Origin: Deltaproteobacteria bacterium
GTDB lineage: Bacteria; Desulfobacterota; Syntrophobacteria; Syntrophobacterales; Syntrophobacteraceae
DNA length: 64,000 nt
Reading direction: 5' to 3'
Assembly: GCA_021777755.1 (NCBI GenBank)
Contig: JAJYDE010000006.1
Span: 1 to 64,000 of the forward strand
Positions 28,887-39,759 of this stretch are shown piece by piece. Below the pieces are notes generated by a model. That model worked only from the letters and a program-made list of their open reading frames with translations. It made no database searches and was not told the DNA's origin. The number at the start of each line of letters is the position of its first letter. Position 1 is the first letter of the stretch. The translations under genes and the position numbers were made by a program.

Positions 28887-31286
28887 CTATTTTTGGCTCC
28901 CGCCGTTGGTGGCCGCCATATTGATCGTATTGAGTTCCTGCTCGGCCACCGCCTCCCAGAAAGAGCTTTTGGATGCCTTCATTTTGTTTAGTCTCTGAGC
29001 GGCGATTTCGGGCTTGCCGTCCTCCAGGTAGAGCTTCGAGACCTTGTAGAGAAGTTCGTTTTTCTTTTCCCCCTTGGCCATCCGGATCGCGGTGTCGAGG
29101 GCCTCTTCGGCTTTCGCGTACTTTTTCTGCTCCCCCAGGCAATCGGAGAGCGCCACCAGCACGGACAACCGGGTATCGTTGTCCGCTGTTGCTCGAAGCA
29201 GCGCCTTTTTCAGGATCGGCACGGCGTCGTCGTATTTTTTCATCTGGTAGAGTGAGTAGCCGTAAGCCGCATAGGAATCCGGGTCGCCGAGATAGAATTG
29301 GTTTCTCTGCTGGAGCACATTTCCAAGGGCGGCGACCGCATCGGCATATTGTTCGTTTCTGTAGTCGAGTTGTCCGAGTATTTCGGATTTTTTCAGTTGA
29401 AGAGCACCGCTTCGGGCCGCCCGCACGTAGTGCGAAGCCCTGGTGAAGTCTCTGAGGCGAAGCGCATAGACCGCGCACCGCAGCAGGATGCCGTCCAGGT
29501 TTTTGCCGTGCTGGGCCGCGAGGAGCCTGTCGTAGATTTGCAAGGCGTAGAAATAAGACTTTCGCGCCGCATAGCTCTGCGCGATCTCTTCCAGGGCCTC
29601 CGGGGAGGTCAGCGAATTGAACATCGACCGGTATTTCTGCGCCAGCGCGATCGCCTTGTCATATTCTCCGGTGGAATAATACTGCCTTACGAGATCGGCG
29701 AAAAAGGTCTCCCTGAGCGATACTATCTCCGGAGGCAAGGCGACCTTGTCGCCTTTTGCCGAAAAGGCCTGATTGATCAACTCCAGACCTTGCTCAAGAT
29801 TGCATTCCTTCAGTTCCAATTGGGCAATCTTGAGCAAAACGATGTTGCGAAGACTGGGAGAAAGATCTCTGCCCCTCAGATCGTTATACATCTTGATGGC
29901 TTCTTTTACATCGGTATGTTCCATCAATTCCGCCGAACGTATCCGGCAGATGATATCGCCTTCGGTATTGGTGTAATATTTATGAACGAAACTGTATATT
30001 TTCTTGGCCGCCTCCACTTGACCCTGTTTTAGAAAAATCTCTCCGATCTTTGCCAAAACGCTTCCCTGATCCGGATCGCTCTCCTGGTAGTTGACATACC
30101 TTAGCAGAACCTTCTTGGCATCATCGAAGTCGCCGACGCTAAAATCGGCCTCCCCGATATAACGAAGGACGTGGGGATTTTTGATGTAATAGTCGGGCGC
30201 CTGATCAAGACAGTCCTTGAATAGATCGAGGGCTTCCTTGTCGGCTCCCATGATATGGCAGGTTTTACCCAGCACATAGTCGGCCGCGGCCTTGTCCTCT
30301 TTTTCGGTCGCACACCTCTGCGCGCTTTGGTATGCCACCATGGCCTCGACGTAGGCTTCCTTTTTCATGTCGATGTTGCCTAGGCCGATCCAGCAGCGGA
30401 ATGCGACGGGGTTATCAGGCCACTGGACAGTCACTGTTTTGAAGTATTTTTCGGCTCTCCTGAATTTTCCCATGACGTAGTATGCCAGGCCCGATCTGTA
30501 AACCGCAAGCGGCGCCTGTGAGGACCGGGGGGCTGATTTCAATGCCTCCTGGTAGGCCCGGATTATATCGGAGGCGCAGAATACGAGGGCCGAGGAACAG
30601 TCTTGGAACTCTTTGTTGGCATGCGCGTAGAGTGCAAGGCCCTTTGCGTCGGGCTCCTCGAAGACCGAGGCAACCGGTTTTGGTTGCCCGGTCGTGGCCG
30701 CCGCTTTGAGGCCATTTGCCAAAGCGTCTCTTGCCTGAGCCGAAAAGGGGGACACAAAAAGCTCCGAGGTATGAACTTTTTTTATGTGAACCGGAGATTC
30801 TATCGCCCCAACGCCGTTTTCGATGAAATCGGTGGGTTTGGAGACGCTCGAAATGGCTGAGGCCGCTTTCTTGATTGCCGGGGGAGTCAAATACAGAGCT
30901 AAAATGTATCTGCCCCCCCGCTGCGCACGCACGCCGTAGGTGACCGAGGTGTTTTGCCAGCGGTAAAGAACCTCGAAGAAGTTGCTTCCTCTCCTGAATT
31001 TGACTTCTTTAACCGCGTTATTTGCCCCTTTGGGAGAATTGTCCGACAGACTGGTGGCCATGTTTGAAAAGAAAACCGAAATCCCGGAATCCGATGCCGG
31101 GCCGATTCGCTTTGGCCTGGGACCTTCGATGTCAAAAATCAGACATGTCCGCTTCCCCTTCATCCGATACGAAAGTCGCAGTATCTTGGTCGCCCCCTGC
31201 GCGCGGGCACTCCCGCACCAAGCGGGGCCGACGGAGGTGATGATAAGGGTTGCAACCACAATGCGGGTCAAGGCTTTGATGTTCAT
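28887..31286 (-). CDS. TPR-repeat secreted/membrane protein, likely flagella-associated by context
   Basis: Signal peptide MNIKALTRIVVATLIITSVGPAWC; many TPR-like repeats. Confidence 0.75.
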   Translation of the reverse strand: MNIKALTRIVVATLIITSVGPAWCGSARAQGATKILRLSYRMKGKRTCLIFDIEGPRPKRIGPASDSGISVFFSNMATSLSDNSPKGANNAVKEVKFRRGSNFFEVLYRWQNTSVTYGVRAQRGGRYILALYLTPPAIKKAASAISSVSKPTDFIENGVGAIESPVHIKKVHTSELFVSPFSAQARDALANGLKAAATTGQPKPVASVFEEPDAKGLALYAHANKEFQDCSSALVFCASDIIRAYQEALKSAPRSSQAPLAVYRSGLAYYVMGKFRRAEKYFKTVTVQWPDNPVAFRCWIGLGNIDMKKEAYVEAMVAYQSAQRCATEKEDKAAADYVLGKTCHIMGADKEALDLFKDCLDQAPDYYIKNPHVLRYIGEADFSVGDFDDAKKVLLRYVNYQESDPDQGSVLAKIGEIFLKQGQVEAAKKIYSFVHKYYTNTEGDIICRIRSAELMEHTDVKEAIKMYNDLRGRDLSPSLRNIVLLKIAQLELKECNLEQGLELINQAFSAKGDKVALPPEIVSLRETFFADLVRQYYSTGEYDKAIALAQKYRSMFNSLTSPEALEEIAQSYAARKSYFYALQIYDRLLAAQHGKNLDGILLRCAVYALRLRDFTRASHYVRAARSGALQLKKSEILGQLDYRNEQYADAVAALGNVLQQRNQFYLGDPDSYAAYGYSLYQMKKYDDAVPILKKALLRATADNDTRLSVLVALSDCLGEQKKYAKAEEALDTAIRMAKGEKKNELLYKVSKLYLEDGKPEIAAQRLNKMKASKSSFWEAVAEQELNTINMAATNGGSQK

Positions 31287-31554
31287 ACGAATCAAACCGC
31301 CGCTTTGGAGGTGTGTCACGATGCTCCCGGCGTTTGCTGCCGGGGGCCCGGGGCTTATGCCGGGCTCCATCCCGCGTTGCGCGCATCATTTGCGAACGCA
31401 ACATTGTTCTACCGCCTGAGCGGTTTCAGGAATGGTTGAGCAAGGGATGTGCCAAACAAACCAGGCTGGATATTACAACCGTCGATCGACAGGCTTCCAT
31501 CCGGGCCGCCGTGGGCGGGGTGACAACCTCGCTTTTTGACGTTTGTGCGAAACG

Positions 31555-32232
31555 CTAAAAGATTCCCGGTATCAGGCGATGTCGCACCTTGCGTCGATAC
31601 TCGTCATAACCTTCCAGGTCGCGCAGAAGCACTTTTTCCTCATTTGCAATCCGGAAGAGGAGGATAAGCACGAAGAGTGGAGCAAGCAGCAGCGCCCACC
31701 ATGAACCAAGGGCAAGGGGGGTACCGATTATCAGAAACAGGGCGCCTGAATACATCGGATGCCGGACAAATCCGTACAGGCCGGTCGAGACCACTTTCTG
31801 CCCTTCTTCAACCCTGACGGTGGCGGCCGCGTAACTGTTCACCTTTGCCACGAGAAGGAAGATATAGAACGAGGCCGCGACGAGGGCCTCTCCAAGGATC
31901 GAAACATACCAGGGCATATAAGACCAGCCGAAGCGAAAATCGAGCGGCGGAAAAATGATGAGCGCAAAGAAGCAAGCATAAAGAAAAAGCATGATCACCT
32001 TTTGCGCGGACTCCTTTTCGCGAGATATGCCGGCTTCGATACGCCGCTTGAGCAATGCCGGATCGTACTTCATCAGATAAGCCGTGTAAGCAAGGGAGCA
32101 AACGACAAAGGTGGCAATGTATGCCCAGCCTTGCCAATAATCGAACGTTCCGGCGGGGATGAATAGAAGGGCGATCATAGCGATTGTCCCCAGCGCGGAT
32201 GAACGAATGATATGGGGAAGAGAGCTTTCCAT
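31555..32232 (-). CDS. Isoprenylcysteine carboxyl methyltransferase (ICMT/PEMT)-like membrane protein
   Basis: VSTGLYGFVRHPMYSGALFLIIGTPLALGSW...RIANEEKVLLRDLEGYDEYRRKV. Confidence 0.85.
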   Translation of the reverse strand: MESSLPHIIRSSALGTIAMIALLFIPAGTFDYWQGWAYIATFVVCSLAYTAYLMKYDPALLKRRIEAGISREKESAQKVIMLFLYACFFALIIFPPLDFRFGWSYMPWYVSILGEALVAASFYIFLLVAKVNSYAAATVRVEEGQKVVSTGLYGFVRHPMYSGALFLIIGTPLALGSWWALLLAPLFVLILLFRIANEEKVLLRDLEGYDEYRRKVRHRLIPGIF

Positions 32233-32486
32233 GAGCGTCCTCCACTTTTTTGCCGCACTTTCCAGGCTCTGGCAGTCCATCGTGGGCACCGTCTTGCCCG
32301 TGTGGCAGCTGCGGGTTTTGTCGAAAGTAAAGCGACGGAGCAAAAGCCCTATTGGGTGTAATTTGTTGCGATTTTCCATTTTCAATCTTCAGTCGATGAG
32401 CATATTCTGCAACCGAGAGATCTGCGGGGCCAAGTCCGCTCACTTGCGGAATGGACAGGCATCGAGCTTTGGCATCGGGAGCGATC

Positions 32487-35400
32487 ATGAAGATGAAAAT
32501 GATATGGATTGCAGCGCTGCTGGCTTTTCTGCCGGCGCATCCGGCGCGGGTTTATTGCGCGCAGGCGCTCCTTGACACCCGCACCATACCACCCCAGCTG
32601 GCAATATGGAAGCCCTGGGTTCTGCATGGCAAGGAAAGGCGGCTCTGCCCCACAGCTTGCAACAACGGTGAAGTATATGAATGCGACTGGCCGTCGCGGC
32701 TCGACATGAGCCTGGAGGCCAAAGGAGGGCACACGACCCAGCAGTGGCGGGTCTTTGTGAAGGAGCCGGTGGAGCTTCCAGGCGGCGCAAACGTTTGGCC
32801 CGCCTCCGCCAAGGTGGACGGTAAACCCGCACCGGTATTTTCGCGAAACGACCTGCCAGTGGTAATCCTTACGCCCGGAAAACACGTTGTCGAAGCAGAC
32901 TATGTTTGGGATGAAATGCCCGGGATGATCAGCATACCGGCCGCAAGCGGCCTGGTTTCGGTTTCCGTGGAGGGCAAACCGCTCGCTCCATCCCTCATGG
33001 ACCAGTCGGGCCGGGTCTGGCTCCATGGAAAGTCCGCGGCGGGAAGGCGGCAAGACCGCCTGGATGCGAAAATTTACCGGCTGGTTGACGACTCCATCCC
33101 CATGCGGGTTCTTACTCGTTTACGGATTGATGTTTCGGGGCGCGGGCGGGAAGTCGGACTCGGGAAGGTGCTTCTAAAGGGTGCGATTCCCGTTGGCATC
33201 CGAAGCGATCTCCCGGTAAAACTTGGGGCTTCGGGCGAGTTGATCATCCAGGCCCGCCCCGGCCATTGGAACATGGAGATTGCAACACGTTTCGCGGGTC
33301 CGGTGGAAAAGATCGGTCCGGTTCACTGTGCCTTCGGTCGGGAAGTCTGGTCCTTCAGGGCAAGAAACCAACTGCGGATGGTCGAGGTCGAAGGGTTGCC
33401 GGGCATAGACCCCGGACAAACCGATCTACCTCGGGAGTGGAGAAAATTTCCCGCCTACATCGTCCAACCGGGCGCCACAATGAGGCTGAAAGAGACCCGG
33501 CTGGGCGACCCGGCGCCCGCGGCCGATGCGCTGCATCTCAGACGCACCTGGTGGCTCGATTTCGATGGCCGCGGCTTCACCCTTCAGGACCGCATCGACG
33601 GGACCATGAGCCGCCATCACTACCTGGCGATGAATCCTCCCGGCATTCCGGGCAGGGTTGCCGTCGATGGGATCGACCAGCTCATTACCAGCCGGGGACG
33701 GGGCAAAAAATCGGGCGTCGAGCTTCGAAAAGGCGAAGTGCACCTGGTTGCGGAATCGAGGTATGAAGCCTCCCGGGCAAGTTTGCCAGCGGTCGGCTGG
33801 GACCATGACTTTCAATCGGTTTCGGGAGTGCTCAATCTGCCGCCCGGCTGGCGCCTGCTAACCGCCTCGGGTGTTGACCTCATGCCAGGGACGGGGTTGC
33901 GGCGTTGGACGCTCCTGGATCTTTTCATCGCATTGGTCATCTCCCTTGCCGTCTCCAGACTGTGGAATTACCGCTGGGGCCTGCTGGCCCTTGCGGCCGT
34001 GGCCCTTACCTACCATGAGTCCGGAGCGCCGCGCCTGGTGTGGCTTCCCCTGCTTGCGGCAACAGCACTGCTGGGGCTTTTGCCGCAAGGAAGGGCAAGG
34101 AAATCGATCGGGGCCTTCAGGTTGATCAATGTGGTTGTTCTGCTCGCCATCGCGATTCCTTTCATGGTGAGGCAGATCCGCTGCGGAATTTATCCGCAAC
34201 TGGAAATGCCCTCGGGTGGTTCGAGCCTCGTGGCAAATTTTGCACCGAGGCCCTACGGGGCCGTTGCGCCGCCGAGACGAAATGAGTTTGCGGGAAGCTT
34301 CGCGCTGAAACAAGGTCTGCCGCGTTCCAGGGTGCCTGCGGCAACAAGAGCTAAGGGGAGGAAATACGTATCGAGTTATCCGGAAGAAAAAACCGCTCTC
34401 ATGCGGAACCCCGATGCTTTGATCCAGACCGGTCCGGGGCTTCCCGCCTGGCGCTGGCACTCCATTCCCATGGAATGGAACGGCCCGGTGGCCCGAAACC
34501 AGAAGATTCGCCTCTGGCTGCTGTCACCGGCGATGAACCTGATTTTGGCCTTCCTGCGAGTCATCCTGATCGCGTTGCTTCTATTGCGCATGATCGACAC
34601 GAAAGCGTGGGGAAAACCCGTGAAACGCTCCGTTGGCACGGTCGCGCTCTTGCTGGCCTTCCATTTGGCCTTTTTGCCGCGAATTTCAAGGGCCGCCGAG
34701 AATTTTTCCGCTTTCCCGCCTCCGAAACTTTTGAAGCAACTTCAAGACCGACTTCTCAAACCCAACGAGTGTCTTCCCCACTGTGCCGACAGTCCCTATA
34801 TGGAAATTAGCGTAAACGGCCAGGCGCTCCAGATTTTGTTTCAAATCCACGCGGCCACGGATACGGCCGTGCCGCTGCCCGGAAAATCCGGGTCGTGGAT
34901 GGCTCAAAACGTGCTTCTGGACGCACACCCGGCGGAAAGTCTTTTGCGGGATAAAGAGGGCATCCTCTGGATACTGGTTCCCCCGGGGGTCCATACGGTG
35001 ACGCTTGAGGGCACGCCCGGCGCGGACTCCATTGAACTGCCCCTTCCTCTTAGGCCCCATAGAGCCAGATTTTCGGGGACCGGCTGGGACGTTCAGGGCA
35101 TCCATCCGGACGGCGGTGTCGAAAGCACCGTGCAACTGAGGCGGCGCAAATCTCCGATTTCGGCTGAAAAAAGTAGAGGTGAAAACAGATTTCCGCCCTT
35201 CCTTCACATTCGGCGGGAGCTCTCGCTCGGTCTCGACTGGCGGGTAACAACCACCGTAGACAGGCTCAACCAACCCGGAACGCCGGTTGTGGCCAAAATC
35301 CCGCTCCTTGCGGGCGAGTCGGTGACAACAGCTGGCGTTGAGGTTGCCGATGGGAAAGCGCTGCTGAACATGGGGCCGGGGATCAAGGAGGTCAAATGGG

Positions 35401-36578
35401 AATCGACGCTTGCGCGGGCGCCCCGGATCCGGCTGCATGCCTCCTCCGGGGACGGCGAAGTCGGCTGGAACGAGACCTGGGTTTTGAATGCGAGCCCCGT
35501 ATGGCATTGCGAGTTGCAGGGGATTCCGGTCGTTCACCATCAGGACGGAGCGGGATACTGGAGACCCCGGTGGCGGCCCTGGGCGGGTGAGACCGTGGAG
35601 ATCGCGGTAACGCGGCCCGAAGGCATTGCGGGACAACTGGTCACAATCGACAACGCTCGACTCGAACTGATCCCGGGGCGGCGGCTGGACAAGGCAAGCC
35701 TTTCTCTTGCCATTCGGTCGAGCCAGGGCGGAACCGAGAGCATCCATTTGCCCCCCGGCGCACAACTTCAGCAGGTGGGAATCGACGGAAAAAGTCTGCC
35801 GGTCAGGCAAAACGGCGGGGCGCTCGTTTTACCCCTGCGGCCCGGAGCTCAGCATGTGGAACTCGAGTGGTACGAGAATCGGGGCGGTTTTCTTGTCACA
35901 AGGAGCCCCGAAGTGGGCATCGGAGACCCCGGGCAGAGGGCCGTCAACGCCTCGGTGATCTTCAGAATGCGGCCAAATCGATGGATCCTGTGGACCGGTG
36001 GGCCGAGGCTGGGCCCCGCGGTGCTCTTCTGGAGCTATCTGCTGATCGTGATTTTGATCGCCGCGGCCCTGGGACGGACCGGCTGGACTCCGTTAAAAAC
36101 CCGGCACTGGCTCTTGTTGGGGCTCGGGCTGACACAAATCCAGCCCCTGGCGGCTATCATGATCGTGGGGTGGCTCTTGGCGCTGGACGCGCGGGAGCGT
36201 CGCACGCCCATTCAGGGCGCTCTCACTTTCAACCTGTCGCAACTGCTTCTGGCGCTATGGACCCTGGCGGCCATGGCCGCTCTTTATCTTTCCATAGAGG
36301 AAGGACTGCTGGGGATTCCGCGGATGCAGATAGCGGGCAACGGCTCCAATGATTTCTTCCTGCGGTGGATGCGGGACCGCATCACTCACACCATGCCCCG
36401 TCCGTGGGTCTTGTCGGTCCCGATGATCGTTTTTCGAGTTCTAATGCTTTCCTGGGCGCTGTGGCTGGCGATTTCGCTTCTCAAATGGCTTGCCTGGGGC
36501 TGGCGGTCTTTCGGCAAAGGGGGCATGTGGCGAAAAACGGGGTGGAGAAGAAAAAGGGAGGCGCGGCAGCAAGGCTGA
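32487..36578 (+). CDS. Very large multi-domain membrane protein, uncharacterised, with internal module duplication
   Basis: About 1363 aa; signal peptide; two extracytoplasmic beta-rich halves each followed by a TM cluster. Confidence 0.75.
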   Translation: MKMKMIWIAALLAFLPAHPARVYCAQALLDTRTIPPQLAIWKPWVLHGKERRLCPTACNNGEVYECDWPSRLDMSLEAKGGHTTQQWRVFVKEPVELPGGANVWPASAKVDGKPAPVFSRNDLPVVILTPGKHVVEADYVWDEMPGMISIPAASGLVSVSVEGKPLAPSLMDQSGRVWLHGKSAAGRRQDRLDAKIYRLVDDSIPMRVLTRLRIDVSGRGREVGLGKVLLKGAIPVGIRSDLPVKLGASGELIIQARPGHWNMEIATRFAGPVEKIGPVHCAFGREVWSFRARNQLRMVEVEGLPGIDPGQTDLPREWRKFPAYIVQPGATMRLKETRLGDPAPAADALHLRRTWWLDFDGRGFTLQDRIDGTMSRHHYLAMNPPGIPGRVAVDGIDQLITSRGRGKKSGVELRKGEVHLVAESRYEASRASLPAVGWDHDFQSVSGVLNLPPGWRLLTASGVDLMPGTGLRRWTLLDLFIALVISLAVSRLWNYRWGLLALAAVALTYHESGAPRLVWLPLLAATALLGLLPQGRARKSIGAFRLINVVVLLAIAIPFMVRQIRCGIYPQLEMPSGGSSLVANFAPRPYGAVAPPRRNEFAGSFALKQGLPRSRVPAATRAKGRKYVSSYPEEKTALMRNPDALIQTGPGLPAWRWHSIPMEWNGPVARNQKIRLWLLSPAMNLILAFLRVILIALLLLRMIDTKAWGKPVKRSVGTVALLLAFHLAFLPRISRAAENFSAFPPPKLLKQLQDRLLKPNECLPHCADSPYMEISVNGQALQILFQIHAATDTAVPLPGKSGSWMAQNVLLDAHPAESLLRDKEGILWILVPPGVHTVTLEGTPGADSIELPLPLRPHRARFSGTGWDVQGIHPDGGVESTVQLRRRKSPISAEKSRGENRFPPFLHIRRELSLGLDWRVTTTVDRLNQPGTPVVAKIPLLAGESVTTAGVEVADGKALLNMGPGIKEVKWESTLARAPRIRLHASSGDGEVGWNETWVLNASPVWHCELQGIPVVHHQDGAGYWRPRWRPWAGETVEIAVTRPEGIAGQLVTIDNARLELIPGRRLDKASLSLAIRSSQGGTESIHLPPGAQLQQVGIDGKSLPVRQNGGALVLPLRPGAQHVELEWYENRGGFLVTRSPEVGIGDPGQRAVNASVIFRMRPNRWILWTGGPRLGPAVLFWSYLLIVILIAAALGRTGWTPLKTRHWLLLGLGLTQIQPLAAIMIVGWLLALDARERRTPIQGALTFNLSQLLLALWTLAAMAALYLSIEEGLLGIPRMQIAGNGSNDFFLRWMRDRITHTMPRPWVLSVPMIVFRVLMLSWALWLAISLLKWLAWGWRSFGKGGMWRKTGWRRKREARQQG

Positions 36579-36753
36579 GACCGCCCGCCAATTTTTCCCC
36601 GGCTCCGCAGGGCCTTGATGAAAAGGATGCAGACCGTGAAAACCGTGACGGTTTGATGTGGAATACTGCGCCGGGACGGCCGCGGTTCGGAATCGACATT
36701 GCTCGAGTTCCTGAAATCCTCGGAGGAAGAGGGAAAAGAATTTTTCTTTTTTG

Positions 36754-37914
36754 ATGAGAGTTGCCGCCATGCAAATAGAAAACCAGGTGGAATACAACAA
36801 TCGGGTCCTCCAAGATCTCAAGAACCGATCGGTTCTGGGAAGTCTGTTTTATTTCCCGCTTTTCTTGACGATTGTCGGCCCCGACGGTTTTTATGATCGT
36901 CATGCTCGTTATTGTCTTCTCTTCGGGATTCTGATAGTCGCTGTTTGTCTTGTTCGAATCATCTACGTGACGGTCGTGTCGAAATGGGTGAAAAAATACA
37001 GCCCCCTTTGGGAGAATATACTTTTTTTTATCACCGTCGGCGCAACGGGGTTGTCCTGGGGCGCTTTTTTCGCCTGGGTAATGATCCTGCGGGGCGAATA
37101 CGCGGCAAAGATGCTCATACTCGTCTGCTCGGCCGGCATTGCCGCGGGCGGCGCCTTGGCTTTTGTTCCCAGCCTGACACTTGCGATCTCTTATGTTTTG
37201 ACCGTGCTCGCGCCGACCTCGACGCTCATGTTTATTTATCACACCAATCAGTATCTTGCTGTTCTTATTCTGATCTACTATTCGGCCTTCATTGCCTACA
37301 TAACCCGGGAAGGAAACCAGGAATACCGGCAGGCCTTCATCAATGAACAATTATTGATCAAGAAAACCGAAGAGCTGAGTCTTTTGGCCCGGGTGGATGC
37401 TCTTACCGGTCTTTTCAACCGCCGATATTTCGATGAGAACATCAATCGAGAGTGGAAAAAGACATCGCGCATTCGTATGCCGCTTATCGTGCTCATTGGC
37501 GACATCGACCATTTCAAGAAGATAAACGACCAGTACGGGCATCTGGCGGGCGACCAGTTTCTCAAACTCACGGCCGGTCTTTTCAAGACGGTTTTTCGCA
37601 GAGAAACCGATATGGTGGCCAGATTCGGGGGGGAAGAATTCATCGTGCTCCTGACGGACAGTGAGCCCGAGCTTGCCTTCGCGCTGGCGGAGAAAATGCG
37701 CAAACGGTTATCGGAGATGCAAATAGTGTGGAACGGAGTGAGCATATCGGCAACGCTCAGCCTCGGCATGGCCTGTGCGGTGCCGGGAATGAGCGAGACC
37801 CGTGAGGACTTGATCTCCAGGGCCGACAAGGCGCTCTACCGTGCCAAGGAACAGGGGCGCAATCAAACGGTGGTGGCCTCTCCGGAGTCTCCAGCCCATA
37901 ACTGCACTTCTTGA
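36754..37914 (+). CDS. Membrane-bound diguanylate cyclase (GGDEF)
   Basis: N-terminal TM helices; ARVDALTGLFNRRYFDE; DIDHFKKINDQYGHLAGDQ; RFGGEEF. Confidence 0.93.
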   Translation: MRVAAMQIENQVEYNNRVLQDLKNRSVLGSLFYFPLFLTIVGPDGFYDRHARYCLLFGILIVAVCLVRIIYVTVVSKWVKKYSPLWENILFFITVGATGLSWGAFFAWVMILRGEYAAKMLILVCSAGIAAGGALAFVPSLTLAISYVLTVLAPTSTLMFIYHTNQYLAVLILIYYSAFIAYITREGNQEYRQAFINEQLLIKKTEELSLLARVDALTGLFNRRYFDENINREWKKTSRIRMPLIVLIGDIDHFKKINDQYGHLAGDQFLKLTAGLFKTVFRRETDMVARFGGEEFIVLLTDSEPELAFALAEKMRKRLSEMQIVWNGVSISATLSLGMACAVPGMSETREDLISRADKALYRAKEQGRNQTVVASPESPAHNCTS

Positions 37915-37990
37915 AATGGGCGGGTTATTATGAAATAGACAGGACGAACAGGGCATTTTCAAAATCAAATCGATGGAGGAGCAGAGCACG

Positions 37991-38491
37991 ATGCCGGACA
38001 ATATTCTCAAATTCTCTCTCAACCGATGCACCAGCGTGGAGCGTCTGGCCGACAACACCCTGCGATCAGTCTGCCGTCTGCAAGATACGTTCACCTCCGC
38101 ATTTGTCGAGCTTACTGCCCGACTGCCCGACCTCGAGGTCCTCGAGGCGCGGGCGCGGTTTCATCACGAGTGGCTAAAGCCCCCCGACCTGGAGGAAATT
38201 CTTTCCAAACTGCCTGGAATGCGTATAGGACCGGGCATGCTCAAGATCATAAAAGGGCTGGTGGGGGAAGATCAAGAGGCGTTGAGGCAGGTCGCCTACA
38301 TGGTCGAAGAATGCTGCCACGCAGTCATCATCTCCCTTACCAAGGACATCCTGACGCAAGCGCCCGATAGCGAGGAAGAAAAATTGGAATTTTTTTCCAG
38401 TATGGTTCGCGAAAACATCCGGCTCTACAACCGCTGCGCGGCATTTGCTCCGGGAAGCAGGCTGGTCGAGGGGATCGAACCGGACAAATAG
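37991..38491 (+). CDS. DUF2889-like protein
   Basis: Similar C-terminal pattern (MRIGPGMLKIIKGLVGEDQEALRQVAYMVEECCHAV) to the next gene (MRGERLDAKIAERIHKSLGRKGCRHFANLLIECCHAA). Confidence 0.5.
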   Translation: MPDNILKFSLNRCTSVERLADNTLRSVCRLQDTFTSAFVELTARLPDLEVLEARARFHHEWLKPPDLEEILSKLPGMRIGPGMLKIIKGLVGEDQEALRQVAYMVEECCHAVIISLTKDILTQAPDSEEEKLEFFSSMVRENIRLYNRCAAFAPGSRLVEGIEPDK

Positions 38492-38519
38492 CTCAAGATG
38501 GAAAAAAGGGTTTAAAGAC

Positions 38520-39722
38520 ATGCTCACCTTCGCGCGCAACAAACTGGTGTCCGTGGCCGTAAAAGACCGGGACACCCTTTCGATTCAAGCTGTTTTGGAC
38601 GATGATCTCTACGGGCTGCAAATCGACCTTTGCGTGGGACTTTCGAACCCGGAGATCCTGACCATCGCCGGTAAATGGAATCGCCGGACCACGCCGGAAT
38701 GTTACAAGGCCATCCCTTTTCTACAGGAAATGAGGGGTGAGCGCCTAGACGCAAAGATAGCCGAAAGGATCCACAAGAGTCTGGGTAGAAAGGGCTGCCG
38801 CCATTTCGCCAACCTCTTGATCGAATGCTGCCATGCGGCCACTCAAGCCGCAAGGGTGGTGCGATGGGAAGAGGCCAAAAAGGCTGTGGCCGATTTGAGC
38901 TTCGAAAATTTTATAAAGCAAGAGGCCTCCGGAGAAAGCCCGGCAAGGGCGCAAATCTTATCGGAAACAGCCGCCCGCGGTTCCGCGTCTTCCCCCGGGC
39001 GGGTGAAGACGCCCCGTGGAGAGGCGACCGGTTCGGGTCAAGCCGGCCTCGAGGGGGAAGAAGGTTTTGTCATCGATCTGCACACCCACTCGTTTCCGGC
39101 CTCCTCCTGCAGCTCGGCTTCCGTGGACGAGTTGATCGAAGAAGCCAAACGCATCGGGTTGAACGGTATTTGCCTCACAGATCACAACCATGTCTGGAGT
39201 TGCGAGCAGGTGGAGGATTTGAGACAAAAGCACGATTTTACCATACTGCGCGGCAACGAAATCACGACAAACCAGGGCGACATGCTGGTCTTTGGTCTGG
39301 ATAAAGACATCCGGGGCATTATCACGATCGAAGAGCTGCGAGAGGAAGTCGCCAGGGCGGGGGGCTTCATGATCGCGGCCCATCCGTTCCGGGGATTTCT
39401 TACCTTCAGCACCGTCCAACTGGGGCTGACGGTCGAGACGGCCGCGCAGAGGCCGCTTTTCCAACAGGTGAACGCGGTGGAAGCGCTAAACGGGAAAGTG
39501 ACCGAAAAGGAAAACGGTTTTGCTTCGAGTGTGGCCCGGGCCCTCGGGCTACCCGCAACAGGGGGCAGCGACGCTCACCTGGCAGCGGAGGTTGGAGCTT
39601 ATGCGACGCGCTTTTCCGTGGAAATCCGTACGGAGGCCGAACTGATCGAGGCACTGAAATCCGGGGAGTACGCGCCGGTGGCATTCCGTTCGCAAAAGGC
39701 GGCCAAAGCCGCCGGGCATTAA
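38520..39722 (+). CDS. DUF2889-like domain fused to C-terminal PHP-type metallohydrolase domain
   Basis: C-term VIDLHTHSFPASSCSSASVDELIEEAKRIGLNGICLTDHNH...GGFMIAAHPFRG...GGSDAH PHP motifs. Confidence 0.8.
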   Translation: MLTFARNKLVSVAVKDRDTLSIQAVLDDDLYGLQIDLCVGLSNPEILTIAGKWNRRTTPECYKAIPFLQEMRGERLDAKIAERIHKSLGRKGCRHFANLLIECCHAATQAARVVRWEEAKKAVADLSFENFIKQEASGESPARAQILSETAARGSASSPGRVKTPRGEATGSGQAGLEGEEGFVIDLHTHSFPASSCSSASVDELIEEAKRIGLNGICLTDHNHVWSCEQVEDLRQKHDFTILRGNEITTNQGDMLVFGLDKDIRGIITIEELREEVARAGGFMIAAHPFRGFLTFSTVQLGLTVETAAQRPLFQQVNAVEALNGKVTEKENGFASSVARALGLPATGGSDAHLAAEVGAYATRFSVEIRTEAELIEALKSGEYAPVAFRSQKAAKAAGH

Positions 39723-39759
39723 TCAGGGGCAGGAGTGGCAAACTTGAGGAGAATGGAGC

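Noticed and set aside
34686-35810. 374-aa - strand ORF
   Set aside because: Antisense to the large membrane protein; low-complexity GC-rich translation without motifs.
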